From positions 46,477,839 through 46,541,838 of the forward strand of contig OU015532.1 in the NCBI GenBank assembly GCA_907165065.1: 64,000 bases of DNA. Direction: 5' to 3'. Below the pieces are notes generated by a model that was not told where the DNA came from, ran no database searches, and saw only the letters and a program-made list of their open reading frames with translations. Positions 12,593 to 25,608 of this stretch are shown here, piece after piece. The stretch is from Caprimulgus europaeus (Eukaryota > Chordata > Aves > Caprimulgiformes > Caprimulgidae). The translations under genes and the position numbers were made by a program. How positions within the stretch are numbered: the first letter of the stretch is position 1; each line of letters starts with the position of its first letter.

Positions 12593-15566
12593 TCTTTTAC
12601 CTTGAAGCTGGTGTTACTGTGGCTGTAGCCATTCAGTCTTCCTTTGTCACTGCACTGACAGTGTCCTCCTCCATCGTCTGAAAAAGTCACTTTGTAAATG
12701 AGATCACCAATTTCTATTTACTGAAGCTCTAAGGTAACAACATTGGTTACAGTGAAATTTGATGAAAATATCAAGCTTCCCTCAAGAAAACCTCATCAAT
12801 AACACTTTTTCCTCCTGTTCTGTCCTGTCCCAGGCACAGGAGAGAGAGAAAGGAGAAGAAAATCTCCTTTTTGTAGTCACTCAGCTAGATTTAAGCTAGG
12901 ACAATATCTAGGAGCTGCCCTCTTGTCATACCAGTGGCATGTTGTACTTGTTTTATCTTAGGGGTGACTATAATAATTGTTTTGGGGTTTTTTTTCCCCA
13001 AAATGTACAAACCACCTCAAACAAGGGAGTTAATGATCTTGGGGAGATTTCTTTCTCAACCCCATGTTTAATTTCTGCTGTGAATCATGAAAATTGAACT
13101 GCATTATACCCTTATGTTTATTATGCATATGAAAATCATCCATTCCATTGTCTCTTAAACCTTTTTTATTCTTGCCTCTAGATGGTATCTGTAAAGTGTA
13201 TAAATGTAAATAAAATGGATCTTCTGACTCAGTTTTTAGGTTGGAAATGAAAGATTATTTACTTTGCCACCTAGAATACATTTTGCTATGTTACTTAATA
13301 GAAGAAGTTCTGCCAGTGCTGGGGGAAGTTGGTTGTTTAGGTGTAGGTTGACTCTATCCCACCTGGAGCAGGTGAGATTACAGACCCCACTGTCTCTTCA
13401 GAAATGCTGGTAGGTGCTGCACTCCAAAATCACAGTCAGCAGAACATCACTTAGGGGGACTCCTTAGCCTCTGACCTGAAAATCACTCATTTTAGCTTAA
13501 ATAAGCAAGTAATGTGGTTTGGAGTGATAAGTATCTGCAGCATTTAAGATGTTGTCCTGTTGTGTTGAGCTAGCCAAGTTGTGAAGCTGGCAGGTTCTGG
13601 TTGATGGGTAAGGGGGACTAATGGAGTCTTCAAAAAGTCTATTATGAGTCCAGACAGGTTGAAGAGAAGTCTGTTGGTCTAAGAACATGAGTTTTACTAG
13701 TTCCTGTGGCACAGCTCAAAGGTGGTAGTTCATTAAGCTACCACACTTAAGCTAGGTGCCTATACTTTTAAGCTTCACTTAAAGTAAATGAGATTAACAA
13801 TGTTTTCTGAAAATGGGTCTTACAGCTCATATCTTGCTTAGGGACTTGAGAAAAATTGACTTTTTTTAATATATTTTTTTCTCTTCAAGCAACTCTACAC
13901 ATGACACTAAATGTTTTGGTGATGGTGACTCCTTTGATACAGAGGTAAATGTCCAGATGGTGAGATCACTTGGCAATAACTTCAAGTAAAAGGAATTGAC
14001 CTGAATAGATACCTCTTTTCCAGCTCAGTAGTTCTAAAATTATAATTTAAAAATAGACAATTAAGGGAATTAAGTGAGTTTATTGGAGAGTTAACCAGCT
14101 CAAATAATGAATTAAAGATAGTCTTAAATGGTGCTCATAGCCAATTTCTGGAAGATTATTGTTTCATTAATTGTCCCATTTCAGCATTTCTGTCTTACCA
14201 GAATTAAAATGTTCTATATGAGATTGTTCCTACTTCTTCTAGATTGAAGAAGTGCTGTGAACTGTGCAGATCTTGTTTTTGAAGTGTTGGATCAAAAATG
14301 AGAAGGTCTGGGTCCTGTTCCTAACTTCCCTCTTCTGTATTGGAGGCAGAGAGTACCGAGAGGAAGAATCACTCAAGCTTCTTTCTTTTTCCTTTAGACA
14401 TTGGTCACTCTTCAGAGAGAGCACACAGGGATTTTCATTGCTTTTGTGTCCTCCTGGCTTATGTTTTTCTCTCTTACCTCATTTCCTCCTTTTTTTTTTT
14501 TTTTGAGATAGTCTGTATATTTTTAAACCTGATGCTGCTTGTGCAGAATATTTCACACTGGGGGCTTTTAATACTTGTTTGAGCATCGAGGAATTTTTTC
14601 AATGTCCATAATAACAGCAAAATTTTTCCATGCTAATAATTACTATTTTTTTTTTTTGGTAATTTCTCAAGAGAAGGAGATGAATAAATTTAAAATCATT
14701 GGTATATGCCAAGAAGGGGACCTCTGGAGTCATGAAAACCAGTTCTTGCTCTTATATAATAAATTGCTTGAAAATAATTCTCATAAATATATCAAATAAA
14801 AAAAGAAAGGAGGCCTCTACTCCTGCTGGAAGTCTGTTCTAGAATTTCATTTCTCTCATGATTAAAAATCTTTAATATCCACCTTCTTTCCAGTTTATAG
14901 ACTTTGTTAGTGATTGTATCTTGCATGCAAAACGCTTGTAGCATCTTAGTTAGAAAGACAGCCAACCTTGCTTCAAAGACTTGTGAAGGATTTGTTATTT
15001 CCCCAGTAAACTATCTCAGTGCAGCTTCACTTACTGCTACCATCCATTTGTGGTGTTCCATTTCACTTTTTTCTCAAGGTTTTAATTTTACTCTTTTTCT
15101 ATCTATTGAAGGTTTTATACCTTTCTTTGTCCAACTGAAGATGCTTTGTACTATCAAATGGCTTCTGGTTTTGTACATCACTAGACCATTAGCAAATTGA
15201 CTATATTCCTGCTTTTCTTGCTTGGAAGCCTTTCTCAAAGGTGGTAGAAGAATGTGTGTCCTTGGAGGAGGTGCCCTGGAAGAAGGGCATGTTAACTCCA
15301 GAATGCAACCAGTTGGAGGAGGCACGGGGTTCCTCTGAACCTCTTACTACCACATAGGAGAGTCACAAGTTAGGATAAATAGGGCTGATGCACACAATCC
15401 TAAAGGTCAGTGGATATATTTAAGGGATTTGCAGTTTTAGAGTTCTAAAAAAACAGAAAAAAACCCCTTAAAAACCCCAAATCCCAGGTCACTCAGTTTA
15501 TTTTGTGGATTTAGTGTTTGGGGGGTTGGTATAGACTAATGAAGACTATAGCAAAGTGCTGTTTTT
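12593..15566. other. Long unique AT-rich stretch, no gene seen
   Basis: T-homopolymer runs of 10 or more bases occur at about 14,489-14,504 and 14,646-14,656. A T8/C4 junction occurs near 12,985. No transposon, RNA gene or plausible exon is recognised. Confidence 0.55.
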
Positions 15567-15626
15567 AAAGAATATTCCTAATTTATTTTATTTTCTAAAG
15601 AATAATCCTAGTTCATTTTCTTTCTA
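15567..15626. repeat. 30-bp tandem duplication
   Basis: AAAGAATATTCCTA at 15,567 recurs as AAAGAATAATCCTA at 15,597, followed by similar T-rich sequence. The period is 30 bases with two copies and a few mismatches. Confidence 0.7.
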
Positions 15627-15961
15627 CTCTGTAAGCATATTTGCACATACTGATAAGGAACCTTGAGCTCAAGGACATAACTGCTATCTCAGAATGTATG
15701 TCTCCAAATCTGAGCAAGTGTAGTTTGAAATTGTTTTGTATATTAAGTCCTGGCCTGCTGTAGAGAAAGTGATATCATCAGATCCTCTTCTCACCTGGAA
15801 ATTTAATGACATTAATGAGTCTTGCCTTAGTACTGCTGTGATTGTTGTTGTTGTGGGGTTGGTTTTTTCAGTTTTATTTGAAGGAAAGAGAAATTATGTG
15901 TTTGTAAGAGTCTTTTGCTCATCCATACAGCTGCTGGGAGCAATATCACTTCTGTTACAGG

Positions 15962-16973
15962 TGTGGTGGGTTGGCATTGTGTGGATGGATGCCAGGTACC
16001 CTCCAAAGCTGCTCTATCACTCCTCTCCTCAGCTGGGCTGGGGAGAGGTTCATGGGTTGAGATAAGGACAGGGAGAGGTCACCCACCAGTTACTGCTATG
16101 GGCAAAACAGACTCAACTTGGGGAAAATTTAGTTTTTTCCCAATCAAATCAGATGAGGATAATGAGAAATAAAACCAAATCTTAAAACGTCTTCTCCCCA
16201 CTCCTCCATTCCTGGGCTTAACTTCTCTCCTGATTTTCTTCACCTCTTCCCTCACCAGCAGTACAGGGGGACAAGGAATGGGGGTTGTGGTCAGTTCATC
16301 ACAAGTTCTCTGCTGCTCCTTCTTCCTCACAGGGAGGATGACTCACACTCTTCATGAAGTGCTTCAGTGTGGGTCCTTTCCATGGGGTGCAGTCCTTCAT
16401 GAAGGGACTGCTCAAGCACGGGACCCTCACAGGGTCACAAGTCCTGCCAGCAAACCTGCTCCAGCATGAGCTCCTCTCCATGGGGTCACAGTCTCCTTTG
16501 GAACCATCCACCTCCTCCGGCATGGGGTCTTCCACAGGCTTCAGGTGAACATCTGCCCCACCATGGACCTCCATGGGCTGCAGGGGGACATCTGCTCCAC
16601 CATGGACCTCCATGGGCTGCAGGGGTGCAGCCTGCCTCACTGTGGTCTTCCCCACAAGTTACAGGGGAATCTCTGCTCCAGTGCCTGGAGCACATCCTTC
16701 CCCTCCTTCTTCCCTGACCTTGGTGTCTGCAGAGTTGTTTCTCTCACATCTTCTCACTCCTCACTCTGGCTTTTCTCTTCTCCTTCTTAAATATGTTATC
16801 CCAGAGGTGCTACCACCGTTACTGGTGGGCTCAGCCTTGGCCAATGGTGGGTCCATCTTGGAGCTGACTGGCACTGGCTGTGTTGGACATAGGGGAATCT
16901 TGTGGCAGCTTCTCACAGAAGCCACCCCTTTGGTCCCACTGCTACAAAAGCATTCCCATGCAGAGCCAATACA
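15962..16973. mobile_element. Avian endogenous-retrovirus solo LTR (ERVL-like)
   Basis: An LTR fossil of about 1.0 kb, starting TGTGGTGGGTTG and ending CCAATACA, so it has TG...CA ends. Flanking pentamers ACAGG (15,957-15,961) and GCAGG (16,974-16,978) match at four of five positions and may be the target-site duplication. Its first 380 bases align with the second copy at 54.4 kb. By recall, the whole matches an LTR family widespread in neoavian birds that I associate with ERVL; the family name is less sure than the LTR call. Inside is a 39-bp tandem duplication (16,559 and 16,598). No internal retroviral genes adjoin it. AATAAA occurs on both strands; its place near four-fifths of the length on the minus strand favours minus as the sense strand. 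An open frame on the minus strand (16,299-16,655) is LTR sequence, not a gene. Confidence 0.75.
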
Positions 16974-18192
16974 GCAGGCAACACAATTGTTACTGCTTGT
17001 CAATACTAATGGCCTGCAATTCAGGGGTGAGATGTTTCATTCCCTTTTTATCGTTAGTGGATGCACCAAATTTGTCCTAATCTTAGAGATGGAAAGATGA
17101 CCACCACCATATTAATTCTATATTTTTTTAATGAGAGGATTAAAAATGGATATCAACACACTATTTAGGAAAAAAAAAGCAGATGTTGGGCTGCAAAAAG
17201 CAATATTTTAGTGTTGTTTAAAAGGTTACAATCTTGAGTGTGTTTGTAATCTGGCCGTTATAAATAATCCAGAGACCACCTGTTTTGCTCGAGGTAACAC
17301 CTCTAACACTTGTCTAGATAAATTATAGTTGATATCCTCATATTAGCATGCTGTATTTCAGGCTGCATGTCAGGGTCTCCTGATTTAGTGAGACAGTGGG
17401 AATTGGTTGCCTAAATCTTTGTAGTTCTCATCTCAAGTTAAGGAAGCAAAGCAGTGTTTGGAAACTGTGTGTGCTATTACACCACAAGGTGAAGAGAGTC
17501 TTCCAGCTTCGTTAGGATCACTTAATTGAGCAATTCCTGTTCTTGAGAGTGTGATCAGAGATGGAATAAAAACAGGTATGGAGAAATAAATAATAACTGG
17601 ATATTTGATTGTTACCCAATATTAGTGTTTTAGAAAGGCTCCTGGTCTATCTCGGATAATTCTGGCTAAAAGTGGAGAAAATGAAGCAATTCCCTGATTT
17701 TTGAGAATATTTGGGCTTTTACTACTTGAGTACATCCCAGATGTTGCAGGTAGGCTAGAACAAACTGAAAAATAGGTGTGAAGCTCTTGGAAACAGTAAC
17801 CTGCCTGGCAGGCGCCGAGAGGGTTAAATGTGCTGCTGCCACTAGATGTCATGCTGGGATCATCTCCTGAAGCACCAGTGATTCTCAAAGGTGCTCAGTG
17901 AAGGAACGGGATCTCCTTTATGTATTTTAGTCTCTAAAAGGGCTAATTGTGGAGGATGCAATTGCCATGGGCCTGCCCAGTGCATCAGGAACCTTCACAA
18001 GAGGCCAGACTCGAGTGTGTGCCCATCCCTGGGTGAGAAGGGATGGGTGATGTGTAACCTAGAGCAACACAGCTGCCCAACGTTTCCTCTTTCATTCAGG
18101 TGATAGAGCTCTATTGCAGAGATCCTCAAGTCACACTGACCTGCTTGGGAAAACATGTTTAAATTGCTTCATGTGGGCATGCTTGGTAATAC
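16974..18192. other. Unique DNA, no gene seen
   Basis: No repeat or exon is recognised. A CTCF-like core (CCACTAGATGTCAT, 17,839-17,852) follows a short GC-richer patch near 17,805-17,825. Confidence 0.5.
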
Positions 18193-18627
18193 AGGGCCAC
18201 AAAAATGATCTGAGGTGGAGCAGCTCTGCTGTGAGGACAGGCTGAGAGAGTTGGGGCTGTTCAGCCTGGAGAAGAGAAGGCTCCGGGGAGATCTTATAGT
18301 GGCCTCTCAGTACCTGAAGGGGACCTATAAGAAGGATGGGGACAGACTTTTTAGCAGGGCCTGAAGCAATAAAACAAGGGCTGTTGGGTTTAAAGTAAAA
18401 AAGGGTGATTCAGACTAGATGTAAGGAAGAAATGTTTTACACTGACGGTGGTGAAACACTGTCCCAGGTTGTCCAGAGAGGTGGTAGAAGCCCCATCCCT
18501 GGAGACATTCAAGGTCATGTTGGATGGGGCTCTGATCAACCTGGTCTGGTTGAAGATGTTCCTGCTCACTGCAGGGGGTTGGACTGGATGGCCTGGAAAG
18601 GTCCCTTCAACCCAAACCAGTCTATGA
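18193..18627 (+). mobile_element. CR1 LINE, 5'-truncated, with 3' tail
   Basis: A plus-strand CR1 copy beginning at the GGGCCACAAAAATGATC block and running through TTCAGCCTGGAGAAGAG, CAGTACCTGAAGGGG, AGGTGGTAGAAGCCCCATCC and the tail CTGCTCACTGCAGGGGGTTG. It ends at CAAACCAGTCTATGA. The translated plus-strand remnant contains GGETLSQVVQRGGRSPIPG, an out-of-frame reading of the tail. It is the same tail type as the copies at 2.1 kb and 12.4 kb, and inactive. Confidence 0.94.
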
Positions 18628-18984
18628 AAAAACATACCTTTTTAAAAATTCTCCTGCAATGTTTCTATCATATCAAGCTCAAATAAGCCAAATAAAAACA
18701 AAAAAACCCCAAACAAACCCCCTAAAAAAGCTCCACCCAAACATAATGCAGCTTTTATACAGAAAGACCCTTGCAAGAAGAATTTGGGTTCATAAGCACT
18801 GCACACGATGTCAAATAACACACTTTCGAGTTAATGTAATTAATTTTATAATATGGAAATCCTCATGGGAATTGAGACTATGAAGTCAGTATGAGGGCAA
18901 CTATTTTTTTTAAGACTGCTGCACTGTGTTCTTTCTGCACTCTTGAAATTACTGTTTCTTAACAGTCCCTTAATGTTGGGATCT
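18628..18984. other. A/C-rich low-complexity and unique DNA
   Basis: At about 18,690-18,740 the plus strand is an A-run/C-run mixture almost without G or T. The rest is AT-rich unique sequence without a recognisable feature. Confidence 0.5.
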
Positions 18985-19312
18985 TGCCAATATGTAGAAA
19001 TACTTGATGGGAGGAGCAAAGATGGTGAATCAGACTCTTGTAGGTGGTGCCTAGTGAAAGGACAAGATGAAATGGGCACAAATCTGAAATGCTGGATTTT
19101 TCTCATTTTGCATAAGATAAAAACTTCTAACTGTGAGATGTTTGATTCCCCTGAATATGTTGCTCACAGAGGTTGTAGAGTCTCCTTGGAGATGCTAGAA
19201 ACCACCTGGATGTGGTCTTGGATTACCTGTTCTAGGTGGCCCTGCTTGAGCAGAGGGCTTGAATTTAGATGAGAGATGAATTTCAGCCTCAACCATTCTC
19301 TGGTTCTGGGTG
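18985..19312 (+). mobile_element. Old, diverged CR1 LINE copy
   Basis: A degraded plus-strand CR1 copy. The block GACTCTTGTAGGTGGTGCCTA with GGACAAGATGAAATGGGCAC matches the 'CAGTGGTGCCCAGTGACAGGACAAGAGGCAATGGGCAC' module. It is followed by GAGGTTGTAGAGTCTCC, CCACCTGGATGTGG and AGGTGGCCCTGCTTGAGCAG, with an end like CCATTCTCTGGTTCTGGG. Divergence is much higher than in the neighbouring copies, so this is an older subfamily. Confidence 0.75.
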
Positions 19313-22000
19313 TTTTCATTCTTCACATGGATCCAGCATTGGGAATACTTAAAAACAAACCAAAACCAACCAACCAAAAAACCCAAAAAACCTAAACCAA
19401 ACCAGAACAAACCTGAGAAACAAAACCCCAACACATAACACTGAGTGTTGTGATCATAGGCTTTAATTATCAAGTAGCAATGAACTTCTGATAGGAAAAA
19501 TTCTGATAGGAATTGATTTTTTTACAAAAGGAAAGAAGTTTTCTTTGCACTGTATATTATATGCCTAGGAGGTAATGAAGTAGATTCTATCTTTCAAATT
19601 TATTAAACCTATTGTTTTGTCCCAAACTTGTAGACAGCTGAAATAACTCCAGTATTGTGAATCATTTCTCACTGTTCTGAAGCAGATTTATGCTGGTAGT
19701 TCTCCATACACTAGCAGTTCCTGGGCTGGAAATTGAAATATTATTTGGGTGTATATATAAATATTGCTATCAGCTATGCAAAATTTTCAGACATTTTGGG
19801 TATTGCAAACAAAAACCTTATTATGATAAATTTGAACTGCCAAGAGGCGAGAGGGTTTCTAGCCCACGTGATGTGATACCTGCCCATCAGTCTGGTGTTG
19901 GTGCCTCTCAAACTCAGGTGTATCTATCTTAGCAGAGTTGTACCCTCCATTGCACAAGGATGATTTTATTTCAGAGTCTCCTCTCTATTTGTTATCTAAC
20001 TGCCTGGCTTCAGTCTCTCACTTGAAATCTCCCATTTACAAATATGAGGAAGTTTTTAACCAAAAAACCAAACCAAAAAGTGAGTGTATGTGGGCTAATG
20101 CAGTGTAACTGATGTGCTGCAAGGTCACACAATAGCTGCTCTTGGATTTCTGTTCTGTACGTGTGAATTCTGTTATCTCAGAGCAGTGATGTGCTGAGAA
20201 ACAAAATAAATTTAAAAAAAAAAAATTAAAAAATACACTTTCAAAGTGATTTTTCTTTTTTGGCTGTTGATCTGTATCTATTTGTTGTCTTGGTATACAC
20301 CTCTACTAAATGCTCTTGTGTAGTGTGTAGCACAATTAAACCCTAATCCATGTTCTTTGTGCCTAGTCAACGTGGTGTTGAAAAATAAAGAAGCAGAAAA
20401 ATTTCTCATGCTTTTGATATTTTCATTAATAACATGTGCAAAGTAATAATTAATGTACAATACATTACATCATCTTGAGAGGAATATTGGATGCTTGGGA
20501 AGACAGGATTAGAATGCAACATTTTCGGGGAGAAATGACCTAAAAAGAGAAAATACAAAGTTGTCTGAAGATAAATGGGAAGTGCTACATGTAAAGGAAA
20601 ACATATGTATAGGTACAAAATATAGGAAGTGATTAGGCAGTGCAGCATTTAGAAGTACCTTGGGAGTTACAGGAGACAAGATACTGCAGATGAAAGAGAA
20701 ATACTTTGCTGTTGCAGGATAGTCAAATCAGTTGGTATTTATGGAAGAATTATGGAGAGGTTTGGCTTCATCTGGCAGTGATGAGGATGGGGCCTCATGG
20801 AGTTGTATATCCCTTGTTGGCAGTGCAGGCAGCTTGGAGAAGGCTGTGCTCAGAATGTGCTGAACACATAGCAATGCATGTTGGTGGCATCCTGGAGCTA
20901 AGGAAAGAAGGGTTAGACCTGGGTGGGAAAGAAAACATGGGAGAGGCCAGGGATTTAAAATATTTTCATTCCAGTAATGTTACTGTCTTATAACCAAGAT
21001 CTGTACAGTACTTTTTTGATGTAGAACAAGTATGCAACTGCAGAAACAGCCTCATAGAGTATATCTTAGTTCTGGTAGGATGGAAGTGTGGAGGTCTAAT
21101 CATGAAAGAAAAATCCCCAAGAAATTGGCTATTGCCAGCATTTAAGACTGCTTTTAGTTCCAACAGGATCTCAAAACATCAAGACAAAAGAACAGCCCCT
21201 TGAGTAGTTTGGTGACTGGGTGCCTGTCTGGATCAGGGGGTGTCTGCCAGCCTGGGCTTTGGTTTCTGTCAGTCCTGCCTGTTGTCAGAGCTTTCTTGTT
21301 AATAAAAATAGATAACTCTTAAATATGATGATTCTGTACCTTGAAATGTAGGGCAGTGATGTGAAGGCTGTTTGCTTCATCTAGGCTATTTTTGCAGCAT
21401 CTGATTAATAGTTGATAAGGGCTCTTCGAAATCTCACCTTAGAGCAAAACATTTCTTTCCCCAGCCCTGAGTGTGCGTGTGGAGCACATGGGATTGCAGC
21501 TGATAACATCTTCAACTGTTGTTTGTTTGTTCCCTCTCAGATCTTTAGTGAAGATGGGTATTGACAATTGACCTTAGGTCCACATAGTTTGTGTTCTCCA
21601 TTAAGATAACATGGGGTTTGGATTCACCTTCCTTTGAACAGGTGACTAATGTTGGGCAAGAACAGTTAATTAATTTCCTAGTTTAATGAAGAGTGTGTGT
21701 GCAGGTGGGTGGTGATTAGTGGCACTGCAATGTGACAAAGGTGTTTTAAAATTGCCTGATACCTGTTTTTGGACAGGTGAGTACTTGGCCTAGCACTTGA
21801 AACTTGTTAGGAGCTGTTGCTATAGCAGACTTCATACTCATTATTATGCAACTCACATGGTTTTTAATATCTTAATTATTGATTTCAGAGCTTAATTTAA
21901 GATTTTTTTCTTTTAGTATTAAGGCTGGAAAAAAACCCCACAACCCCCTGTAAATCTTTTGAGAGAAGATTTCCCTTTTTCTTGCATCTCCGCTTTTCAG
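19313..22000. other. A/C-rich tract and unique DNA
   Basis: Positions 19,350-19,430 form an A/C-rich low-complexity tract of CAAA/CCAA words, about 40 bases beyond the CR1 end. The remainder is AT-rich with no repeat, RNA gene or exon recognised. An A-run/C-run junction pair lies at about 21,930-21,950. Confidence 0.5.
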
Positions 22001-25000
22001 GACTCCATGGAAGTCCTGCAAGTGCTCTGAATTTTGAAAGCACTCACTGTAATTTATTTGCTACTAAAATCTAATTAATAGCAGATGAAGAAAATGGAAG
22101 GTGATATTTGCTTTACTTTTTGCTAGTCACCTTGTCTTTGGCGCAGTTCACTGTGGAGCGAACTGTTCAAATAGAAGGAGTTTGCACAGTCTGAACGAGC
22201 TTTGAGAGGACACTCAGATGTCACATGTCTCTGAGTCTTGTCACAGTGTTCATCCCTTCAGAGACTTATCTCTTGCCAGCTATTTACTTAAAGAAGAGTG
22301 CAAGAAGCTGCATTTTAACAGTCTTTTTCTTGGGGATTTTCTGATCTTGGTGTGTCCTTGTTTCACAGAGCACGCCTTCCCTGAAGGAAATTAATGAGTT
22401 CTCTCATAGGCTGTGCACTGCAAACATCTAAGGGTCATTGCCTGTAAAGCCAATTAGGAGGAGTTTGCTTCTCTCTTCTGTTTGGTTGGTCTGGAATAGG
22501 TTGAACCATCATAATATTGTTTGTAGTGGTAGGTATGAAACACCATTGCTGTTATCTCTGCACACTTTGGTGTCACACTCAATGTTATTTTAAACCAGAG
22601 GTCTTGTGTTGTCCCTGCTAGACCCATCCTGCTTGGTGTGGCCCAAGGACTTGCCCCACAGGCACGTGAGAGCATTGGGATTTTAGTGACTTATTGAATT
22701 GTTTCACCAATTCTAAAAAAACCCCAGCAATAATGGGATCCTTCTGAAGATCTTAGTGAAAACTAGAAAAAATGCTGATTTTTCTCAGTAGTGATTTGGA
22801 AGTCAGCCTTTCAAACAGAGTTAGTATATCTGTCATTTTTTTATGGGCTTTGGGAAGGAAAACAGTAGAATAAAAGTTCTCAACCTGGAAAGTGTCTCTT
22901 GTTTACTTTTACTAAAATAAGAGCTGCTGGTCTAGGGCAAGAACTGAATAGTAGGAGGAAAAAATGGGGAAATAGTGTTTTCTGTAGCTTAAAATTTAGG
23001 TCCCCTGGGAGTGTTAAGGCATGAAAACTGAATAGGAGCAGAGAAAACAGACATGAATTTTTGATTGTGGCATGTATAAAGTATGGCTTATTTATGTTTC
23101 CTTCTCTCTCAGCTTCAGAGAGTTTCTTATGCAGCACCTCTTATTTTTTCATTAGAAGCATACTATAGAAGACATTTCTAATTACTGACAGGTTTTGAGG
23201 ATGACTTTGCATGAACTGCATTTATCTGAACTTATTGTGCACTTTTATGTATTTAGAGTTCTATTTTTTAACGTGCCTAGACTAATTGATATAATTTTAT
23301 GATGTCTATTTCAATTTTCCTTGGTGTGTATATTCTCTGCTCTTACCTGGTTTTGACTTATCACCTGGCAATGCTTTTGAAGGATACTTTGTGCTTTAAT
23401 ATTTTGATAGTGGCATAAAAAGCTGGAAGTATCCATGATGGAAAAAGCAATACATTTATTTATTTGTTTGTTTTTAAGTGAAGACACTGAAACAAAGGGG
23501 AAAAGTGAGTGTGTCATTAGTTTAGGTGTTCTTAGGAGTAAAAGGGTTGGGGCAAGGGATACTGAAGCTCACAAATGTCACAAAAATGTGTGCCTTGTTC
23601 TGTAGATTGTTGGATTGAGGAATATTTTGGGTTTTAGGACATTTTTCTCTGTCCTCTGAGATTACAAGGTTGTTTTATTGTGGGAGTAAACACCTCAGAA
23701 AAAACCAAACTAATAAATTTTTTCAAAATAATGTTTTTATATAAACAAATTTTAAGCAAAAATGCTTTACTTTGAGATCTAGATCTCTCATAGAGTGAAA
23801 TAAATAAATTACTTGTGCAGAGCTGTAGGAAAGGGGTTTTTCATGTCCAGAAAGTGATGTGTTATAACCTGGAGCTCTTCCCATCTACATCCTACCCTCC
23901 CACTCCTGAAGTTTTAGGTCACCTTTATCTGATATTTGTGCAACATGGTGTTTTTAGTTTTTTTTTCTTTAAAAACCCATGATAACTTACTTGAGTGGAA
24001 GTTTCCATGTCTCTAAGCTGTAGCAGAGTCTTTTTTAAATTGTGAATTTGTGCCTGCTCTGTCAAGTTGATTGGTTTCCATGACTTCACTCAATGTTTTT
24101 GAGCGTACACTGGAGCTGAGATCTCACTCCTGAAATAAGTCTCACTTCAGTTATAAAATGGGGTTGTTGGAAATGTCACAGGCATGATAATGACCCATTA
24201 CAGAATAGATCTGGGTTGCATAGATTTAACCTTAAATGCAATAAATAATACATTATTCACTTGTATATTTGGTTGATCAGCCATTGGTCCTTGTGCAGTT
24301 ACAACTTCCAAGATAAAATGTGAAAAATTCCCTGTTTGTGGGGAATTGTGTTAGTAGAAATGACTGGAAAAGATGCAAGTCAACAGAAAATTAAACACTG
24401 CATATTTACTATCAAATGAGGGAGACTGATGAAGTAGGTAAGGTATGTTTTTGTGTTGACAACACCGAGACAGAGCTGAGAGAACAGATTTAGAGGAGGA
24501 GGTAGATATTTCTTGGAAGATCAATGAGAAGAGGTTTGATGACACATGCTGGCTTAGGGCTCCTGTGTCTAAGTGGTGGGGGTGGGAATCATGTTGATAA
24601 AGCACAAGGTGAGTGGGTTGCCTGCACAGTACAGAAAAGCATTGTTTTTGTTGGCATTGTCACAGCGTGTGCACTTCCATGTGCTGTTCCTGGGGACTTG
24701 GACTTCTTGGCTTCACAAATTCTCTGTCTTGGTGGGTTTGTTTTTTTTGCATAATTTTGAATTATCTGTCATGATATGTCATAATCTGTCCCCTGTAAGT
24801 TACAGTCGGGACTGGTGTGACTTTCTCTGCTTCACAGATTCCTGTTGCTTTGTTAACAGCTTATTCTGGGTTTTTCAGCAGTTTCTTTCTGAGTTGTCAC
24901 TCTCAGATTGCAGGTACAGCCTAGCACGTTATGCTCATCTCTCCTTTTTAAGATGGCAAGATTGGTCCTCAGCCATAGATCATTCACAAACTTTTCATCT

Positions 25001-25420
25001 TTTTTCTCTCATGTAGAACCCACATTCCCTTTGCTCCTTTTTACATCAAGTGCAAAACTCAATTGGATTGCCCAGTCCCTTTTGCCTGTCTTTAGCTCTA
25101 CTTGCTGGGTGGGAGACAGCAGCCCTGGGTTTCTTGCAGCCACACAGCGATTGTGGATGCAATGAGCAGAAATGTTTAATGTTCTTCAGCTGCCCTGACC
25201 ATATAGAAGCTTTATTGTGTGGCAGGGCCACTAACCACTCCAGCCCTTCTTCCAGACAGTCCACTCACTTGTTTTGCCCTTGGTATGAAGCTTAGTAATG
25301 AGGACAACCAAAGAAAATGACTTTGGTACTCATTAACAGCTATTGTAGAACATGTGTCCCATAATCATTCCAAATGACTCTTAACAAATTCTTCTAAAGG
25401 TGTGATTCCTCACAAGCAGA
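22001..25420. other. Unique DNA, no gene seen
   Basis: Nothing is recognised apart from a small inverted repeat near 22,146-22,170 (CAGTTC and GAACTG separated by about 10 bases) and ordinary homopolymers. Several overlapping short open frames around 24.5-25.3 kb have no domain and run on both strands. Confidence 0.5.
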
Positions 25421-25608
25421 TCATAGAATCATGGAATGATTTGGGTTGGAAGGGACCTTAAAGCTCATCCAGTCCCAACCCCCCTGCCAGCAGCAGGGAC
25501 ACCTTCCACTAGACCAGGTTGCTCAAAGCCTCATCCAGCCTGGCCGAGAACACTTCCAGGGAGGAGCAGCCACAGCTTCTCTGGGCAACCTGGGCCAGGG
25601 TCTCACCA
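25421..25608 (-). mobile_element. CR1 LINE 3' fragment, young subfamily
   Basis: A minus-strand CR1 tail beginning TCATAGAATCATGGAATG on the plus strand, then GGTTGGAAGGGACCTTAAAG, the CAGCAGCAGGGACACCTTCC block and CTTCTCTGGGCAACCTGGGC. Over about 146 bases it differs from the copy at 52.4 kb at only two positions that I can see. It is heavily 5'-truncated. Confidence 0.94.

Noticed and set aside
16299-16655. A 118-residue minus-strand frame with a repeated peptide
   Set aside because: It lies wholly within the solo LTR and its repetition comes from the 39-bp duplication in the LTR; no gene is supported.
16573-17100. A 175-residue plus-strand frame
   Set aside because: It mostly covers LTR sequence and runs out into unique DNA, with no domain.
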